A stretch of DNA of 39,768 nt from Bacteroidota bacterium (GCA_005799065.1 SYHW01000062.1:1-39768); one strand, 5' to 3'; shown: positions 26,689-35,946, numbered from the stretch's first letter. The notes: a model not told the origin generated them from the letters alone. Numbers and translations: made by a program.

Positions 26689-27816
26689 TTAGTCGTAGAA
26701 GGCCATGATCACGGGCATAATGAGCATCATGACGCTGTAGGCGGGGTCTGGCTCGGCTGGAGAAATGAGTCCAGGTTTGTTCGGACTGTTCAACCGCACC
26801 ACCACCTGATCGCAGGAAAGATTCGACAGCATTTCGATGAAGGTTCGTCCGTTGAAGCCGATGGACATATCGGGGCCATCCCATGAACAGGCAATCGACT
26901 CTTGAGCGTGACTCGACAAATCGGAATCTTCCGACACGACCTTCAACTCGCTGCCCGATAGGTTTACCCGTATCAAGTAGGTCGATTTATTGGCATAGAG
27001 CGATGTCCTCCTCAAGCAATTCAATAGACTTTGACGTGAAATGATGAGTTTATAGTCGTTGCCTGTAGGAATGACACTTTTGTAGTCGGGGAAACGTGCG
27101 TCGATGAGTCGGCAGGTTAATTCTGTTTCACCAAAATTAAAATAAGCATTGGCACTGTCGAAGCGCAGTGAAATATCGCCAGAGATGTCTGAAAGTAGGT
27201 TTCGCAGCAGCTGAACCGCCTTGCGGGGCAAAATAAACTTACCTGAAAGGTTGGGTCCTGTCATGTGGCAAGAATGCGTGGCCAACTTATGGCCATCGGT
27301 GGCAGCGAAATGAACGCCGGTGGTGTCCATGTCGACCAAAACGCCGACCATCGCTAAACGCAACTCATCAGTACTCACCGCAAACAGCGTGTGGTTGAGT
27401 CCTTCTAGAAATGCATGAGCGGGCATCGTGAATTCCTGGTGGAGTTCGGCAGGCCCTGTGAGGACGGGAAATGCCGCTGGATCCTCACCGAGCAGTTGAT
27501 ATTCACCCGAATCGGTACTCATGGAAATGCTGTAGCTGGTCTCGTTCATATTGAGCGTTACCGGTTGCTCACCGAGCGACTTTAAAGTCTCCAATAAAAA
27601 ACGACTGGGAACGGCTATGCGCATCGACCCTTTGGCCTCCACATTCATGCGGGTGGTGAGGGTGGTGTTGAGGTCGGTTGCCAGTAAGGTGAGGTTTCGG
27701 TCCTGAATGTCAAAGAGAAAATTCTCAATGATGGGCGATAGGGGGTTAGCCTGAATCACACCCTGTAACTTTTGAAGGTTTTTAAACAGCGCCTGGGCCG
27801 AAACGATACATCTCAT
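26689..27816 (-). CDS. dnaN: DNA polymerase III beta subunit (sliding clamp)
   Basis: A 375-residue protein forming the ring that holds the replicative polymerase on DNA. The start MRCIVSAQALFKNLQKLQGVI and PIIENFLFDI match Bacteroidota DnaN; later motifs include LLATDLNTTL, FAATDGHKLA and RFPDYKSVIP, and the C-terminal PVIMAFYD contributes to the partner-binding pocket (usual form MPMR/L, here variant). The frame extends to a TTG at 27864, but that places the start at the predicted transcription start; ATG at 27816 is preferred. It lies downstream of the gldA-gldFG-DUF4340 genes but has its own predicted promoter. Confidence 0.96.
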   Translation of the reverse strand: MRCIVSAQALFKNLQKLQGVIQANPLSPIIENFLFDIQDRNLTLLATDLNTTLTTRMNVEAKGSMRIAVPSRFLLETLKSLGEQPVTLNMNETSYSISMSTDSGEYQLLGEDPAAFPVLTGPAELHQEFTMPAHAFLEGLNHTLFAVSTDELRLAMVGVLVDMDTTGVHFAATDGHKLATHSCHMTGPNLSGKFILPRKAVQLLRNLLSDISGDISLRFDSANAYFNFGETELTCRLIDARFPDYKSVIPTGNDYKLIISRQSLLNCLRRTSLYANKSTYLIRVNLSGSELKVVSEDSDLSSHAQESIACSWDGPDMSIGFNGRTFIEMLSNLSCDQVVVRLNSPNKPGLISPAEPDPAYSVMMLIMPVIMAFYD

Positions 27817-27872
27817 GGGAATGGGAAAATGGTTAACGCGGATCTGTTGGCTGTTCGAGGCCAACTAACCTA

Positions 27873-27880
27873 CAAAGATA
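27873..27880 (-). promoter_or_regulatory. Predicted -7 promoter element for dnaN
   Basis: Reads TATCTTTG on the minus strand, a full match to TAnnTTTG, about 57 bases before the ATG at 27816. It lies in the gap after the DUF4340 gene, so dnaN can be transcribed separately. Confidence 0.5.
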
Positions 27881-27891
27881 AGAAGACAACT

Positions 27892-28917
27892 TCAATCTCG
27901 TGAATGCGCGGAGCGTCCGTTGGCCTGAATGAGGTCACGAAGGGTGAAATACATCCACGGAACACTACGTTTTTGGATAAAACCGAAGTCATTGCCTTCC
28001 TTATAGTAGAAATAATCGCGGTCGAGGTCGGGCATGACCCCCAACAGAACCACATCTAATTGGTTGAGTTGGCTTTTTGGATAAAAACTCAGTTGATGCG
28101 ATTGGCCGTTGCGCAGCGTAATGTTCAGACTATGGCGCATAGGTGCCATTTCCACGATACTGTCTTTCATCACCCCGTGGTTGTCGTAGCCCTCGACGGG
28201 AATTTGTCTGGCCCCCCCAAAAAGTGCTGTGAGATTTTCATTGGAAAGTGCGGAAATAGGCTTCCCGCTTCCATCATACAAGGCGAAGCGTCTAGGTCCG
28301 AGTAGTTCTGCGCGATAAGAATACCCAGGTGTATCGGGGAAACGGGCTTCGATAGACCTGATGCTATCGGGATGAATTCTCAGCAAAATCCGCTCTCTCC
28401 ACTCCTCCTCGTTGATGAAAAACCGGGGTGTGAGGTAGCCTTCAGTACCCGGAACATGCAGGATATAGGGCAATTCGGCACCTTCGCGGATGGCATATGT
28501 GCCTCGTGAATCGATGGTAGAGTAGCCGATATACAATACAGATAGCTTTTTCCCTCGGCTGTAGATCTCAACTTTGCGGCCGATGCTGGCCAATTGCTTG
28601 CGGATGTTGTCGACTGCCGGACGGGGAACCGGCGATTTCACCTGCATACGCAGCAGGGCATCGAGCAGGGCAGACATGGCGTCGGGTCGGGCGGTGTATT
28701 GGCCATTGACCTTCCATTGACCTGGCCCAGCCTTCTCCAATAATACCCGGCCGCCCGTTTTATCGGCCATAAAAATCCGGTCAACTACCGAAGTATCTGG
28801 AATGGAAAAGGTGGTGTCTTCAAGGTCAAGCGTACTCGACGTCCGTTGCTGATAGACCCACCAACTCAGCAACAGCAGCAGCAAAAGGATGGCAAGGTAA
28901 ATGATGTTTTTACGCAT
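27892..28917 (-). CDS. DUF4340-type membrane-anchored protein associated with GldFG
   Basis: A 341-residue protein with one N-terminal membrane helix (IIYLAILLLLLLLSWWVY) and a periplasmic part resembling DUF4340: a domain with VDRIFMADKTGGRVLLEKAGPGQWKVNG, then a two-fold repeated alpha/beta arrangement with WRERILLRIHPDSIRSIEARFPD. DUF4340 genes commonly sit beside GldG-like ABC transporter subunits. It starts eight bases inside the end of gldFG, so it is co-translated with the transporter and is likely an accessory periplasmic subunit. Its biochemical role is not known. Confidence 0.75.
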   Translation of the reverse strand: MRKNIIYLAILLLLLLLSWWVYQQRTSSTLDLEDTTFSIPDTSVVDRIFMADKTGGRVLLEKAGPGQWKVNGQYTARPDAMSALLDALLRMQVKSPVPRPAVDNIRKQLASIGRKVEIYSRGKKLSVLYIGYSTIDSRGTYAIREGAELPYILHVPGTEGYLTPRFFINEEEWRERILLRIHPDSIRSIEARFPDTPGYSYRAELLGPRRFALYDGSGKPISALSNENLTALFGGARQIPVEGYDNHGVMKDSIVEMAPMRHSLNITLRNGQSHQLSFYPKSQLNQLDVVLLGVMPDLDRDYFYYKEGNDFGFIQKRSVPWMYFTLRDLIQANGRSAHSRD

Positions 28918-31327
28918 AGTTGGGGTGTTTTTGACCGAATTTGCGCACCCTCAGCCGATACCGTATGCCACCGAAGATGAAAAGCAAGCCGATGGGGAGG
29001 CCGAGGTTGAACAACTGCCAAAGCAATTGCTGGCTTTTCACTTTTTCGCCATCGAGCAGGCGGAGGCGAATCTGCCGCGAACGGATGTTTAATAAGCCTT
29101 CCCGATCCACCAAATAGTCGATGGTGTTCTGGAGAAACACCTTATTTCCGTAAATCTGACGACTGTAGCGGTCGTAGCCCAACGGAAAAATATCTCCGGA
29201 TCTCTTGCTCACATCGTTGCGGATGATATCGCCGTCGGCCACCACCACCATTCGTGTGGGGGCGCTTTCCTTGATCGGTTTCATGTTGAGCGAATCGCTG
29301 GCGCGTAGGGCGAAGTCGTTGAGGTATCGGTTGTGTAGGGCCGAGGGAAACCGGCCTTCGAGGAGAACGGCGAGGGCCAGCCCCGGACGGTTATATGCAC
29401 TGGGGTCGTCGGGTTCAAGGGCCAGGTTGAGGTTTACACGAGCAGGCGACATCATCCGCCGGCTCTGACTGCCCGACTGCAGGAGAACGGTGCGTTGCAG
29501 TTGATCCGTTCCAACATAGTCGATCGTCCCCGTAAATCGAAGGTACACGGGGTCGATGTTTCGGGTGATGGGGTGTGCCGGATTCCCGTTCACCAACGGA
29601 AAATAGGGCCAAGGGAATAGTTTTTGCTGGGGTTGACCAGCGAGCATTCCGTACACCACAGGGATGGGGCCGCAGCGTACATCCTGTACCAAATCAGGGT
29701 TGATTCTGATTCCATAGCGGAACATCATATCGTCGAGGTTGAGGCTGCGGTCCATGGCCATGAAGTAGTTTTCGGGGGTCATGCTGTCCATTTCTGCCGC
29801 CACGGCATCCACCATCCACAATATTCGCCCGCCCCGCATGAGGAAGTGATCGATTTTATAGCGACTCCAATCGGTGAAGGGCTCTGTGGGCTTGGCCACC
29901 ACCAGTACATCAACATCAGCCGGTATGGGCTCGATGGTTTTAATGTTGTAGCGTATGAGTTTGTATTGATCGGATAGGGCTGCGGCCATATCGCTTACCG
30001 AACGGCCATCGAGCTCGCCGTGGCCTTCGCTGAAGGCGATGGTTGGCTGTTTCTTTTGGGTGGCAATACGGATGGCGCGTACCATGGCGTATTCGAGGCC
30101 TTCTTCCGAGGCATTTAGGATTTCTTGAGGGCTGTTGCCCGCACCAGACCCCAGGAGGAAATTGGTAGCAATTTCTTTGTTGCGGTAGTAGACCACCGCT
30201 CCGGGCCACACTACTTTTCGGGTGACTCCCTCTGTCGTTCGGTTTTCCAAATCGGTGGGCTGAAGCCCCAATTTATAGAGTTGCTCATAGAGCTGGTTAG
30301 CGGTCTTTTCATCGGGTTGATCCGAGGGATCGGTGAAGGTGAATTCGAGTTTTCCGCCCGATAAACGGCGCATTTCTGTAAGCTGGTCGCGCACCGCATC
30401 GCGGAGCTTACGGAATCCAGGGGGGAATTCACCTTCTAGGTACACATGCACATAGACCACATCATCGAGTGATTGGAGCAGGCGCGCCGTGGATGGGGAT
30501 ACGGTATAGCGTTGCTCGCGTGTGAGGTCGAGCCGGGTGTAGAGAAAGCTGGACAGCACATTCGCCGAAACGAGGATTCCGATCCAGAGCACCAGGCGGA
30601 ACCACTTCTTTTTGTTGAGGACCTGACGGGTGAGCGCAAGAAATAAACTGATAAAACTGAGAAAAAAAACCAAATCGCGGGTGTCGATGACCCCTTTACT
30701 GAGCGCGTAATAATGTGCGCCCAGACCGAGTTGTTCTACTAAATGTTGGATGCGCCCGTCGATGGGCAAGAGGTAGAGGCTGTCGAAGGCCGAATAGCTG
30801 AAAAAACAGAAGAATACCCCGAGGATGAAGGCCACTAATTGGTTTTCGGTGAGGGCTGAGGCCAACAGACCGAGAGAAACAAAGGCAGCGCCGAGCAAAA
30901 GCAGGCCCATATATGATCCGGCGATGCCTCCCGTGTCGATGTTGCCTACAGGGTCGGCCAGGAACCACAACGATACCGCATAAAATAGGGTGGGGAGCAG
31001 GGCAAAGGCCACCAAGGCTGTGGCCGCGAGGTATTTGCCGAGGATGATTTGGGTGTCGGTGATGGGTGAGGTGTAGAGGAGCTCGAGGGTGCCGCTGCGG
31101 CGTTCCTCCGAAAAGAAGCGCATGGTGATGGCCGGGATGAGAAACATCAAGATCCATGGGCCCATGCTGAACAACTGGTCGAGGTGTGCATAACCATATT
31201 GCAACAAGCTGTAATCGGGGAATACCCACATGATCAGGCCCGTAACGAGCAAAAACACCAAAATCACCACATAGGCCATCAGGCTGTTGAGGTAGGCCGA
31301 CCACTCTCTCAAGAACAGGGCGCGCAT
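28910..31327 (-). CDS. gldFG: Fused GldF-GldG gliding motility ABC transporter membrane subunit
   Basis: An 805-residue protein. Residues 1-240 are GldF: six membrane helices of ABC-2 type with MRFFSEERRSGTLELLYTSPI at the coupling region. Residues about 245-805 are GldG: a membrane helix (FRLVLWIGILVSANVLSSFLY), a large periplasmic ABC-auxiliary domain (LDLTREQRYTVSPSTARLL, AFSEGHGELDGRSV, GGRILWMVDAV) and a final helix near residue 780. In F. johnsoniae these are two proteins of 241 and about 560 residues, so the sum fits a clean fusion with nothing lost. With GldA it would form an ABC complex needed for gliding; the transported substrate is unknown. It begins one base after the gldA stop. 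Confidence 0.92.
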   Translation of the reverse strand: MRALFLREWSAYLNSLMAYVVILVFLLVTGLIMWVFPDYSLLQYGYAHLDQLFSMGPWILMFLIPAITMRFFSEERRSGTLELLYTSPITDTQIILGKYLAATALVAFALLPTLFYAVSLWFLADPVGNIDTGGIAGSYMGLLLLGAAFVSLGLLASALTENQLVAFILGVFFCFFSYSAFDSLYLLPIDGRIQHLVEQLGLGAHYYALSKGVIDTRDLVFFLSFISLFLALTRQVLNKKKWFRLVLWIGILVSANVLSSFLYTRLDLTREQRYTVSPSTARLLQSLDDVVYVHVYLEGEFPPGFRKLRDAVRDQLTEMRRLSGGKLEFTFTDPSDQPDEKTANQLYEQLYKLGLQPTDLENRTTEGVTRKVVWPGAVVYYRNKEIATNFLLGSGAGNSPQEILNASEEGLEYAMVRAIRIATQKKQPTIAFSEGHGELDGRSVSDMAAALSDQYKLIRYNIKTIEPIPADVDVLVVAKPTEPFTDWSRYKIDHFLMRGGRILWMVDAVAAEMDSMTPENYFMAMDRSLNLDDMMFRYGIRINPDLVQDVRCGPIPVVYGMLAGQPQQKLFPWPYFPLVNGNPAHPITRNIDPVYLRFTGTIDYVGTDQLQRTVLLQSGSQSRRMMSPARVNLNLALEPDDPSAYNRPGLALAVLLEGRFPSALHNRYLNDFALRASDSLNMKPIKESAPTRMVVVADGDIIRNDVSKRSGDIFPLGYDRYSRQIYGNKVFLQNTIDYLVDREGLLNIRSRQIRLRLLDGEKVKSQQLLWQLFNLGLPIGLLFIFGGIRYRLRVRKFGQKHPNYA

Positions 31328-31328
31328 A

Positions 31329-32042
31329 TCAGGTTTGTCGGGTTAGGGTGCGGAAAATATCTTCGAGCGATGAACCGGGGTGTGCTTCGCGCAGCGACTG
31401 GAAGTCGGAATCGGCCACCAAACGGCCGCGTGCGAGCATCAGCACATGCGTGCACAAGGTCTCTACTTCTTGCATAATATGCGTGCTCAATAAGATCGTT
31501 TTATCACGACCTGTTTCTCGGATGAGGGATCGGATTTCGGTCAACTGATTGGGGTCGAGGCCGGAGGTTGGCTCATCGAGGATGAGCACTGGCGGATCGG
31601 GTGCCAACGCCTGGGCGAGCCCAACGCGCTGCCGGTATCCGCGCGACAACTGCCCTATTTTTTTGTGCTGTTCGGGTTGTAGGCCAGTCATTTCGATGAG
31701 CTGATCAACCCGTTTCTTGGGCTGAGCCACCTGATAGATGCGGCATACATAGTTTAAATACTCCTGAACATACATATCCATATACAGAGGATTGTGTTCG
31801 GGGAGGTAACCGACCTGGCGCTTGATTTCGATGGGATTTTGCTCCACTTCAAGCCCCATGACCTGGGCTTTCCCGGCATCCTGACGCAGGTATCCACTCA
31901 GAATCTTCATGGTGGTGCTTTTTCCGGCACCATTGGGTCCCAGTAGGCCAACTACGCCTGCGCCGTCGATGCTAAAGCTCAGTGCGTCGATGGCCTTCTG
32001 TTTGCCATATTGTTTAGTGAGCCCTTCTACGCGTACTGACAT
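31329..32042 (-). CDS. gldA: Gliding motility ABC transporter ATP-binding protein GldA
   Basis: A 237-residue ATPase with Walker A GPNGAGKS (35-42), the Q-loop region RQVGYLPEHNPLY, signature LSRGYRQRVGLAQAL (from 132), Walker B LILDEP (153-158) and the switch histidine in LLSTH. Genomic pairing with gldFG supports GldA rather than a generic ABC-2 ATPase. In F. johnsoniae gldA is apart from gldFG; here all three parts are contiguous. The leader of about 150 bp contains three 16-bp repeats and a TATTTTTG element. Confidence 0.9.
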   Translation of the reverse strand: MSVRVEGLTKQYGKQKAIDALSFSIDGAGVVGLLGPNGAGKSTTMKILSGYLRQDAGKAQVMGLEVEQNPIEIKRQVGYLPEHNPLYMDMYVQEYLNYVCRIYQVAQPKKRVDQLIEMTGLQPEQHKKIGQLSRGYRQRVGLAQALAPDPPVLILDEPTSGLDPNQLTEIRSLIRETGRDKTILLSTHIMQEVETLCTHVLMLARGRLVADSDFQSLREAHPGSSLEDIFRTLTRQT

Positions 32043-32062
32043 ATCAATAATGGCATTTCATT

Positions 32063-32110
32063 GTGTTTAAGTCTTTTCAGGTTTATGTCTTTTGAGGTTT
32101 ATGTCGTTTG
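32063..32110. repeat. Three 16-bp tandem repeats in the gldA leader
   Basis: Units at 32063-32078, 32079-32094 and 32095-32110; the last two are AGGTTTATGTCTTTTG and AGGTTTATGTCGTTTG, and the first is a decayed copy. They lie between the predicted gldA promoter and its ATG. Confidence 0.85.
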
Positions 32111-32160
32111 CGTACGCCAACCTTGCTTTGTTGTGGTGCGGTCAGAATATTACAAGGGTG

Positions 32161-32168
32161 CAAAAATA
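32161..32168 (-). promoter_or_regulatory. Predicted -7 promoter element for gldA-gldFG
   Basis: Reads TATTTTTG on the minus strand (TAnnTTTG). It would give a leader of about 110 bases that includes the 16-bp repeats. Confidence 0.45.
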
Positions 32169-32195
32169 CCGCAACGCAACGAAAGTTGTTTCCTT

Positions 32196-34469
32196 TCACC
32201 AGCGAAGCAGCAGGCGACTACGGCTGATCCGGCCATCATTCCATTGAACCTCAACCCAACTTAAGCCTTCACCAGCCAGGCTAAGCGGATGTCGCCCTTC
32301 AGAACCCTCGAAATAGTTGATATAAACCGTTTTGCCCGTGGCATCGAACAACCGAATGGCATGCTTTCCTGAAGGGACGCGTTCAGGATTCCAAACAAGT
32401 GTGCTCACCCCCGAATGGGCGGGATTGGGGATCAATTGAATATCAACAATAGAAAGGCTGGCTGGTGGCGGCTCCGAACCCAACGAAGCGCCTTGATTGT
32501 GCAGAGTCATTAGCCCTCCGCGAAAGCTGCCCACCAACAGGTCGGGTAGACTGTCGCCATTGAGGTGGGCGGGGGCGGGGCAAACAAAACGACCCAAGCG
32601 GGTGCTGTCGGTTGTTCCTCGGATGCTGCTGTAGATCGATCGGGGCGATTCGGTCCAGATTGCCCCGGCTTGTAGGGAAACATCCGGGTAGAAAAACAGC
32701 CGGCCACGTTCGCTGCCCACCACCAAATCGGATTGCCCATTTCTGTTTAGGTCCGTAACCCGCGGCACAGCGTATCCGGTAAAAAACTCGGTTGTGTTCA
32801 CTCCCCCCCATTCAGGAGCCGTGAGGGTAAATTGGGGGGTTAGACTACTGCCCTGGTTGAGGTAGAGTCGAAGTTTACCGTCGCGTGTGCCCAGAATCAG
32901 ATCCTTTTTTCCATCAGCATTCAAATCATAGAGTTCCGGGGCCACCGCGGGCCCGGCGTCGGTCGGGCCATAGGCGGTGCTTTGCAAACTAAAGGCAAAG
33001 TTTCCCGGGCCAACCGATTCATTGCGGTAGAGGTGCAAGGGTCCGTCTTCATGGCCGAGCAAAAGGTCTGCCTTGCCGTCGCCATTGAGATCGCCAGAAG
33101 CCATCCGAATTCTCCGCAGGGAGAGGGTATCTGTCCGAAGGAATAGCGTATCCTGTGCCTCCCATATGGGTAGAAGCGCACTACCTGTATTCCTGTACAG
33201 ATGAATGACACCATATTGTAAGGTGCTTTCGTGTGATACGAGGAGCTCCGGATGGCCATCACCGTCGATGTCGGCCACCAAAGGCGCGGAGCCTGTGCCG
33301 AAGTGGATCTGATCGCCGGTAAGGTAGTTGGTGCGCTGCAGCCTAAAACTATCGCGGACGTTGGCGCTTTGGTTTTTGTAGTACCACAGGTGGTTCTTGA
33401 GTCGGCTGTAATAATAATCGCCAGGGGCCACGAGCAGGTCTTTTCGTCCGTCTAAGTCCGCATCCACCAGAAATCCGGCACAAAAGCTGGGGACGTCACT
33501 TACGATGTCGTAGGCCGGGAAGCTGTCGAATACTTGGGTAATGCGCGCCGTATCGCGGCTCCCGCCGTTGCGCAGGTATTTGAGGAAGCGCGATTCTACA
33601 TCTCCCAGCAGTATATCCACCAAACTATCGCCATCGGCATTGATGGGGGTTATGGTGGAACCCATGTGCAGCGGACGAGCCAGCACGCCGGGTACGGGAA
33701 GGGGTGGGAAACAGCTGCCGGTGAGCCCCATTTGAATATTGGAGTTGTTTTGGTTCTCTTCAAAGCGTCCCCAACAACGCGAAACCACCAGAAAGTCGAG
33801 CGAATCGCGTCGGCCGTAGCGCTCTACCGACATATTACGGTAGTAGGTGGCTTTCCCGATATCAAAATTATCAAAGGAGATGATGTCGAGGTCGCCGTCG
33901 CCATCCAAATCGGCGATTCCGGGCAAGTCTGAGTTAAGAACGAGCATACCCGCCCGAAATCCAAAGTCCCACATCGTCTCCAGGTTGTTCGCCCGCAATC
34001 GAAACATCGGTTGCCCGACCGAACCGATATTCTCATAAACCCGAACCCCCCCATTGGAACTGGTGAACAAATCGGTGTCGCCATCTCCCTCAAGATCGCC
34101 AAATACCATCCAATACCAGATTGGGGGAAATAAATCGGCATATTCAGGGGCCGGGGTATGCACCACTTCACCCGATGGCAAACGGGTGCGCAGCACCACC
34201 ATGAGGTGATTCTCTGTTTTGTCGAATACCAATAGGTCGGTTGTTCCGTCGCCATTCACATCCATTTCAGCGATTTGACTCGAGGTTATGCCCCCCATCC
34301 AGGGTAATTGTAGGGTTTCGGAGCCGATGCGCACCGTCGGTCCGCTGCCTGTTCGCACCATGCGAAAGGCTTGTGCCGGGCTTTCATTCATCCCCCCCAA
34401 GCCAATGAAAAACAAAAAAACGAGTTGAAAGCGGTAGGTATGAGCAAAAATTCGGGGAATCGGGCGCAT
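32196..34469 (-). CDS. Secreted FG-GAP/VCBS-repeat protein with type IX secretion C-terminal signal
   Basis: A 757-residue exported protein. A signal peptide ends near GGMNESPAQA. About seven FG-GAP/VCBS blades follow, each with a calcium-binding type motif (DVNGDGTTDLLVFD, DLDGDGDLDIISFD, DADLDGRKDLLVA, DIDGDGHPELLVS, DLNGDGKADLLLG, DLNADGKKDLILG, DLNRNGQSDLVVG), suggesting a beta-propeller. Residues from about 675 form a T9SS type A sorting domain (VDIQLIPNPAHSG, then GKHAIRLFDATGKTV, ending SRSRLLLRW). It is therefore a likely PorU/PorV cargo anchored to or released from the surface. ATG at 34469 is preferred over GTG at 34478, which would overlap the predicted promoter. Confidence 0.87.
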   Translation of the reverse strand: MRPIPRIFAHTYRFQLVFLFFIGLGGMNESPAQAFRMVRTGSGPTVRIGSETLQLPWMGGITSSQIAEMDVNGDGTTDLLVFDKTENHLMVVLRTRLPSGEVVHTPAPEYADLFPPIWYWMVFGDLEGDGDTDLFTSSNGGVRVYENIGSVGQPMFRLRANNLETMWDFGFRAGMLVLNSDLPGIADLDGDGDLDIISFDNFDIGKATYYRNMSVERYGRRDSLDFLVVSRCWGRFEENQNNSNIQMGLTGSCFPPLPVPGVLARPLHMGSTITPINADGDSLVDILLGDVESRFLKYLRNGGSRDTARITQVFDSFPAYDIVSDVPSFCAGFLVDADLDGRKDLLVAPGDYYYSRLKNHLWYYKNQSANVRDSFRLQRTNYLTGDQIHFGTGSAPLVADIDGDGHPELLVSHESTLQYGVIHLYRNTGSALLPIWEAQDTLFLRTDTLSLRRIRMASGDLNGDGKADLLLGHEDGPLHLYRNESVGPGNFAFSLQSTAYGPTDAGPAVAPELYDLNADGKKDLILGTRDGKLRLYLNQGSSLTPQFTLTAPEWGGVNTTEFFTGYAVPRVTDLNRNGQSDLVVGSERGRLFFYPDVSLQAGAIWTESPRSIYSSIRGTTDSTRLGRFVCPAPAHLNGDSLPDLLVGSFRGGLMTLHNQGASLGSEPPPASLSIVDIQLIPNPAHSGVSTLVWNPERVPSGKHAIRLFDATGKTVYINYFEGSEGRHPLSLAGEGLSWVEVQWNDGRISRSRLLLRW

Positions 34470-34477
34470 GGTATCCA

Positions 34478-34485
34478 CAAAATTA
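34478..34485 (-). promoter_or_regulatory. Predicted -7 element for the FG-GAP gene, next to the murF ribosome site
   Basis: Reads TAATTTTG on the minus strand (TAnnTTTG). It ends about nine bases before the ATG at 34469, implying a nearly leaderless transcript. Its other edge touches the murF AGGAGG. Confidence 0.45.
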
Positions 34486-34490
34486 GGAGG
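34485..34490 (+). promoter_or_regulatory. Shine-Dalgarno sequence of murF
   Basis: AGGAGG lies eight bases before the GTG at 34499 and decides that start. Such a perfect site is rare in Bacteroidota and is the only clear one in this window. Confidence 0.75.
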
Positions 34491-34498
34491 TTTGTGGG

Positions 34499-35842
34499 GT
34501 GAGTGGACACGCTACAACGGAAGATTTGTTCGGTGCTTTTGAGCGCGCGGGACATCGCGTGGCTACCGATAGCCGTAAGGTTCAATCGGGCGACTTGTTT
34601 TTTGCCCTAAAGGGACCGCGCTTCGATGGGCATGATTTTGTTCAACAGGCCATAGAAGTGGGGGTGACCGCGGTGGTGGTCGACCAAGAAATAGAGGGGG
34701 TCGATCCTGCGCGTTGCCTGAGGGTGCCGGATGTGTTGTCGGCCCTGCAGGAACTGGCCCATCAGTACAGAAGAAGTATCGGCGGATTAACCGTCATCGG
34801 TATCACAGGATCGAATGGGAAAACCACCACAAAGGAGCTCGTTCATGCTGTGTTAAGCTCGCACTACCGCTGCTATGCCACCCCGGGAAACCTGAATAAT
34901 GCCTTAGGGGTGCCGCTCACCCTGCTTGGAATGCCGCGCGATACAGAGTTTTGTGTGGTGGAAATGGGGGCTAATCATCCTGGTGAGGTGATGCCACTGT
35001 GCGTAATGGCTGATCCTGATGTGGGGTTGGTGACGGCTATTGGGAAGGAACACCTCGAAGGCTTCGGAAGTTTACAGGCCATCATTGATACCGAAACGGA
35101 GCTCTACGCCTACTTAGGCCAAAGAAACCGACAGGCTTTCACACCAATGGAAGTGCCTGAGCTCATGGAGGCTGCACGCATCCACTGTGTGGCGCCTGCG
35201 CCCATCTATTACGGATCTTCGGCCGAAGCGGATTGCGTGGGGCGTCTGCTTCCGGGCGATTGGGCTGTTCGCCTGCAGTGGGAGAACAGCTACCGGTTGA
35301 TGCTGAGGGCCCCTCAGCTCGAAACCCAGTTGTTTGGGGCCTACAATTTCAATAACATCATGGCCGCTGCTTGTTTGGGTCGCTATTTCAGCGTGCCGTA
35401 TCAAAAAATCAATCAAGCCTTGGCCAACTATACGCCATCCATGAACCGCTCTCAATTGGTACACCGGGGCGAACGCAAGATCATCCTTGATGCCTACAAC
35501 GCAAATCCGCACAGCATGCAGTTGGCCGTGGCCGGGTTGGCTGCGCTCACAAACGTTCAGCGGGTTGCTCTTTTGGGTGATATGATGGAATTAGGGGCGG
35601 CAGCTGATGAGGAACATGAGGCCCTGCTGCATCAACTCGTGTCGGTCAATCCTGAAGCCGCCTGTTTGTGTGGGCCTTTGTTTATGAAGCATCAGGAGGC
35701 CTTTCCCGGCTTCGATTTCTACCCAAATGTCGGGGCCTTGCTCGAATCGGGCCGACTTCAGGCTCTTCCGGCTCAATGTGCGGTGTTGGTGAAAGGCTCC
35801 CGTTCGATGGGCATGGAACGATGCCTCGAAGGCCTGGGTTGA
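34499..35842 (+). CDS. murF: UDP-N-acetylmuramoyl-tripeptide--D-alanyl-D-alanine ligase
   Basis: A 447-residue cytoplasmic Mur ligase adding D-Ala-D-Ala to the peptidoglycan precursor. It has the N-terminal substrate domain with DSRKVQSGDLFFALKG, the ATP loop GITGSNGKTTTKE (about 101-113), the MurF-type NLNNALGVPLTLL, the VVEMGANHPGE segment with its metal-binding glutamate, and the C-terminal domain with DAYNANPHSMQ and LLGDMMELG. The start is GTG at 34499, preceded by AGGAGG. It is divergent from the FG-GAP gene with only 29 bp between start codons, so its promoter must lie within that gene or be shared. It is near the usual length of about 430-460. Confidence 0.95.
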   Translation: MSGHATTEDLFGAFERAGHRVATDSRKVQSGDLFFALKGPRFDGHDFVQQAIEVGVTAVVVDQEIEGVDPARCLRVPDVLSALQELAHQYRRSIGGLTVIGITGSNGKTTTKELVHAVLSSHYRCYATPGNLNNALGVPLTLLGMPRDTEFCVVEMGANHPGEVMPLCVMADPDVGLVTAIGKEHLEGFGSLQAIIDTETELYAYLGQRNRQAFTPMEVPELMEAARIHCVAPAPIYYGSSAEADCVGRLLPGDWAVRLQWENSYRLMLRAPQLETQLFGAYNFNNIMAAACLGRYFSVPYQKINQALANYTPSMNRSQLVHRGERKIILDAYNANPHSMQLAVAGLAALTNVQRVALLGDMMELGAAADEEHEALLHQLVSVNPEAACLCGPLFMKHQEAFPGFDFYPNVGALLESGRLQALPAQCAVLVKGSRSMGMERCLEGLG

Positions 35843-35880
35843 TACTTTTCGAAAGTATTTTAAAGGTTAGCAAGACTTTC

Positions 35881-35927
35881 TTAACCGATCATTCTGTTAC
35901 CAAAATAGCGTAACCTTGGCTTAACAT
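35881..35927 (+). promoter_or_regulatory. Cluster of TTAAC/GTAAC direct repeats upstream of the TonB receptor
   Basis: GTAACCT (35910-35916) and TTAACAT (35921-35927) stand in direct repeat with an 11-bp period (7 bp, 4-bp spacer, 7 bp). Related TTAACCG (35881) and GTTACCA (35896) lie further upstream. The pair resembles the layout of a Pho box and recurs before the gene at 39344. The regulator is inferred only from this layout. Confidence 0.4.
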
Positions 35928-35946
35928 CCCCCGGCAGTGGGCCCAC

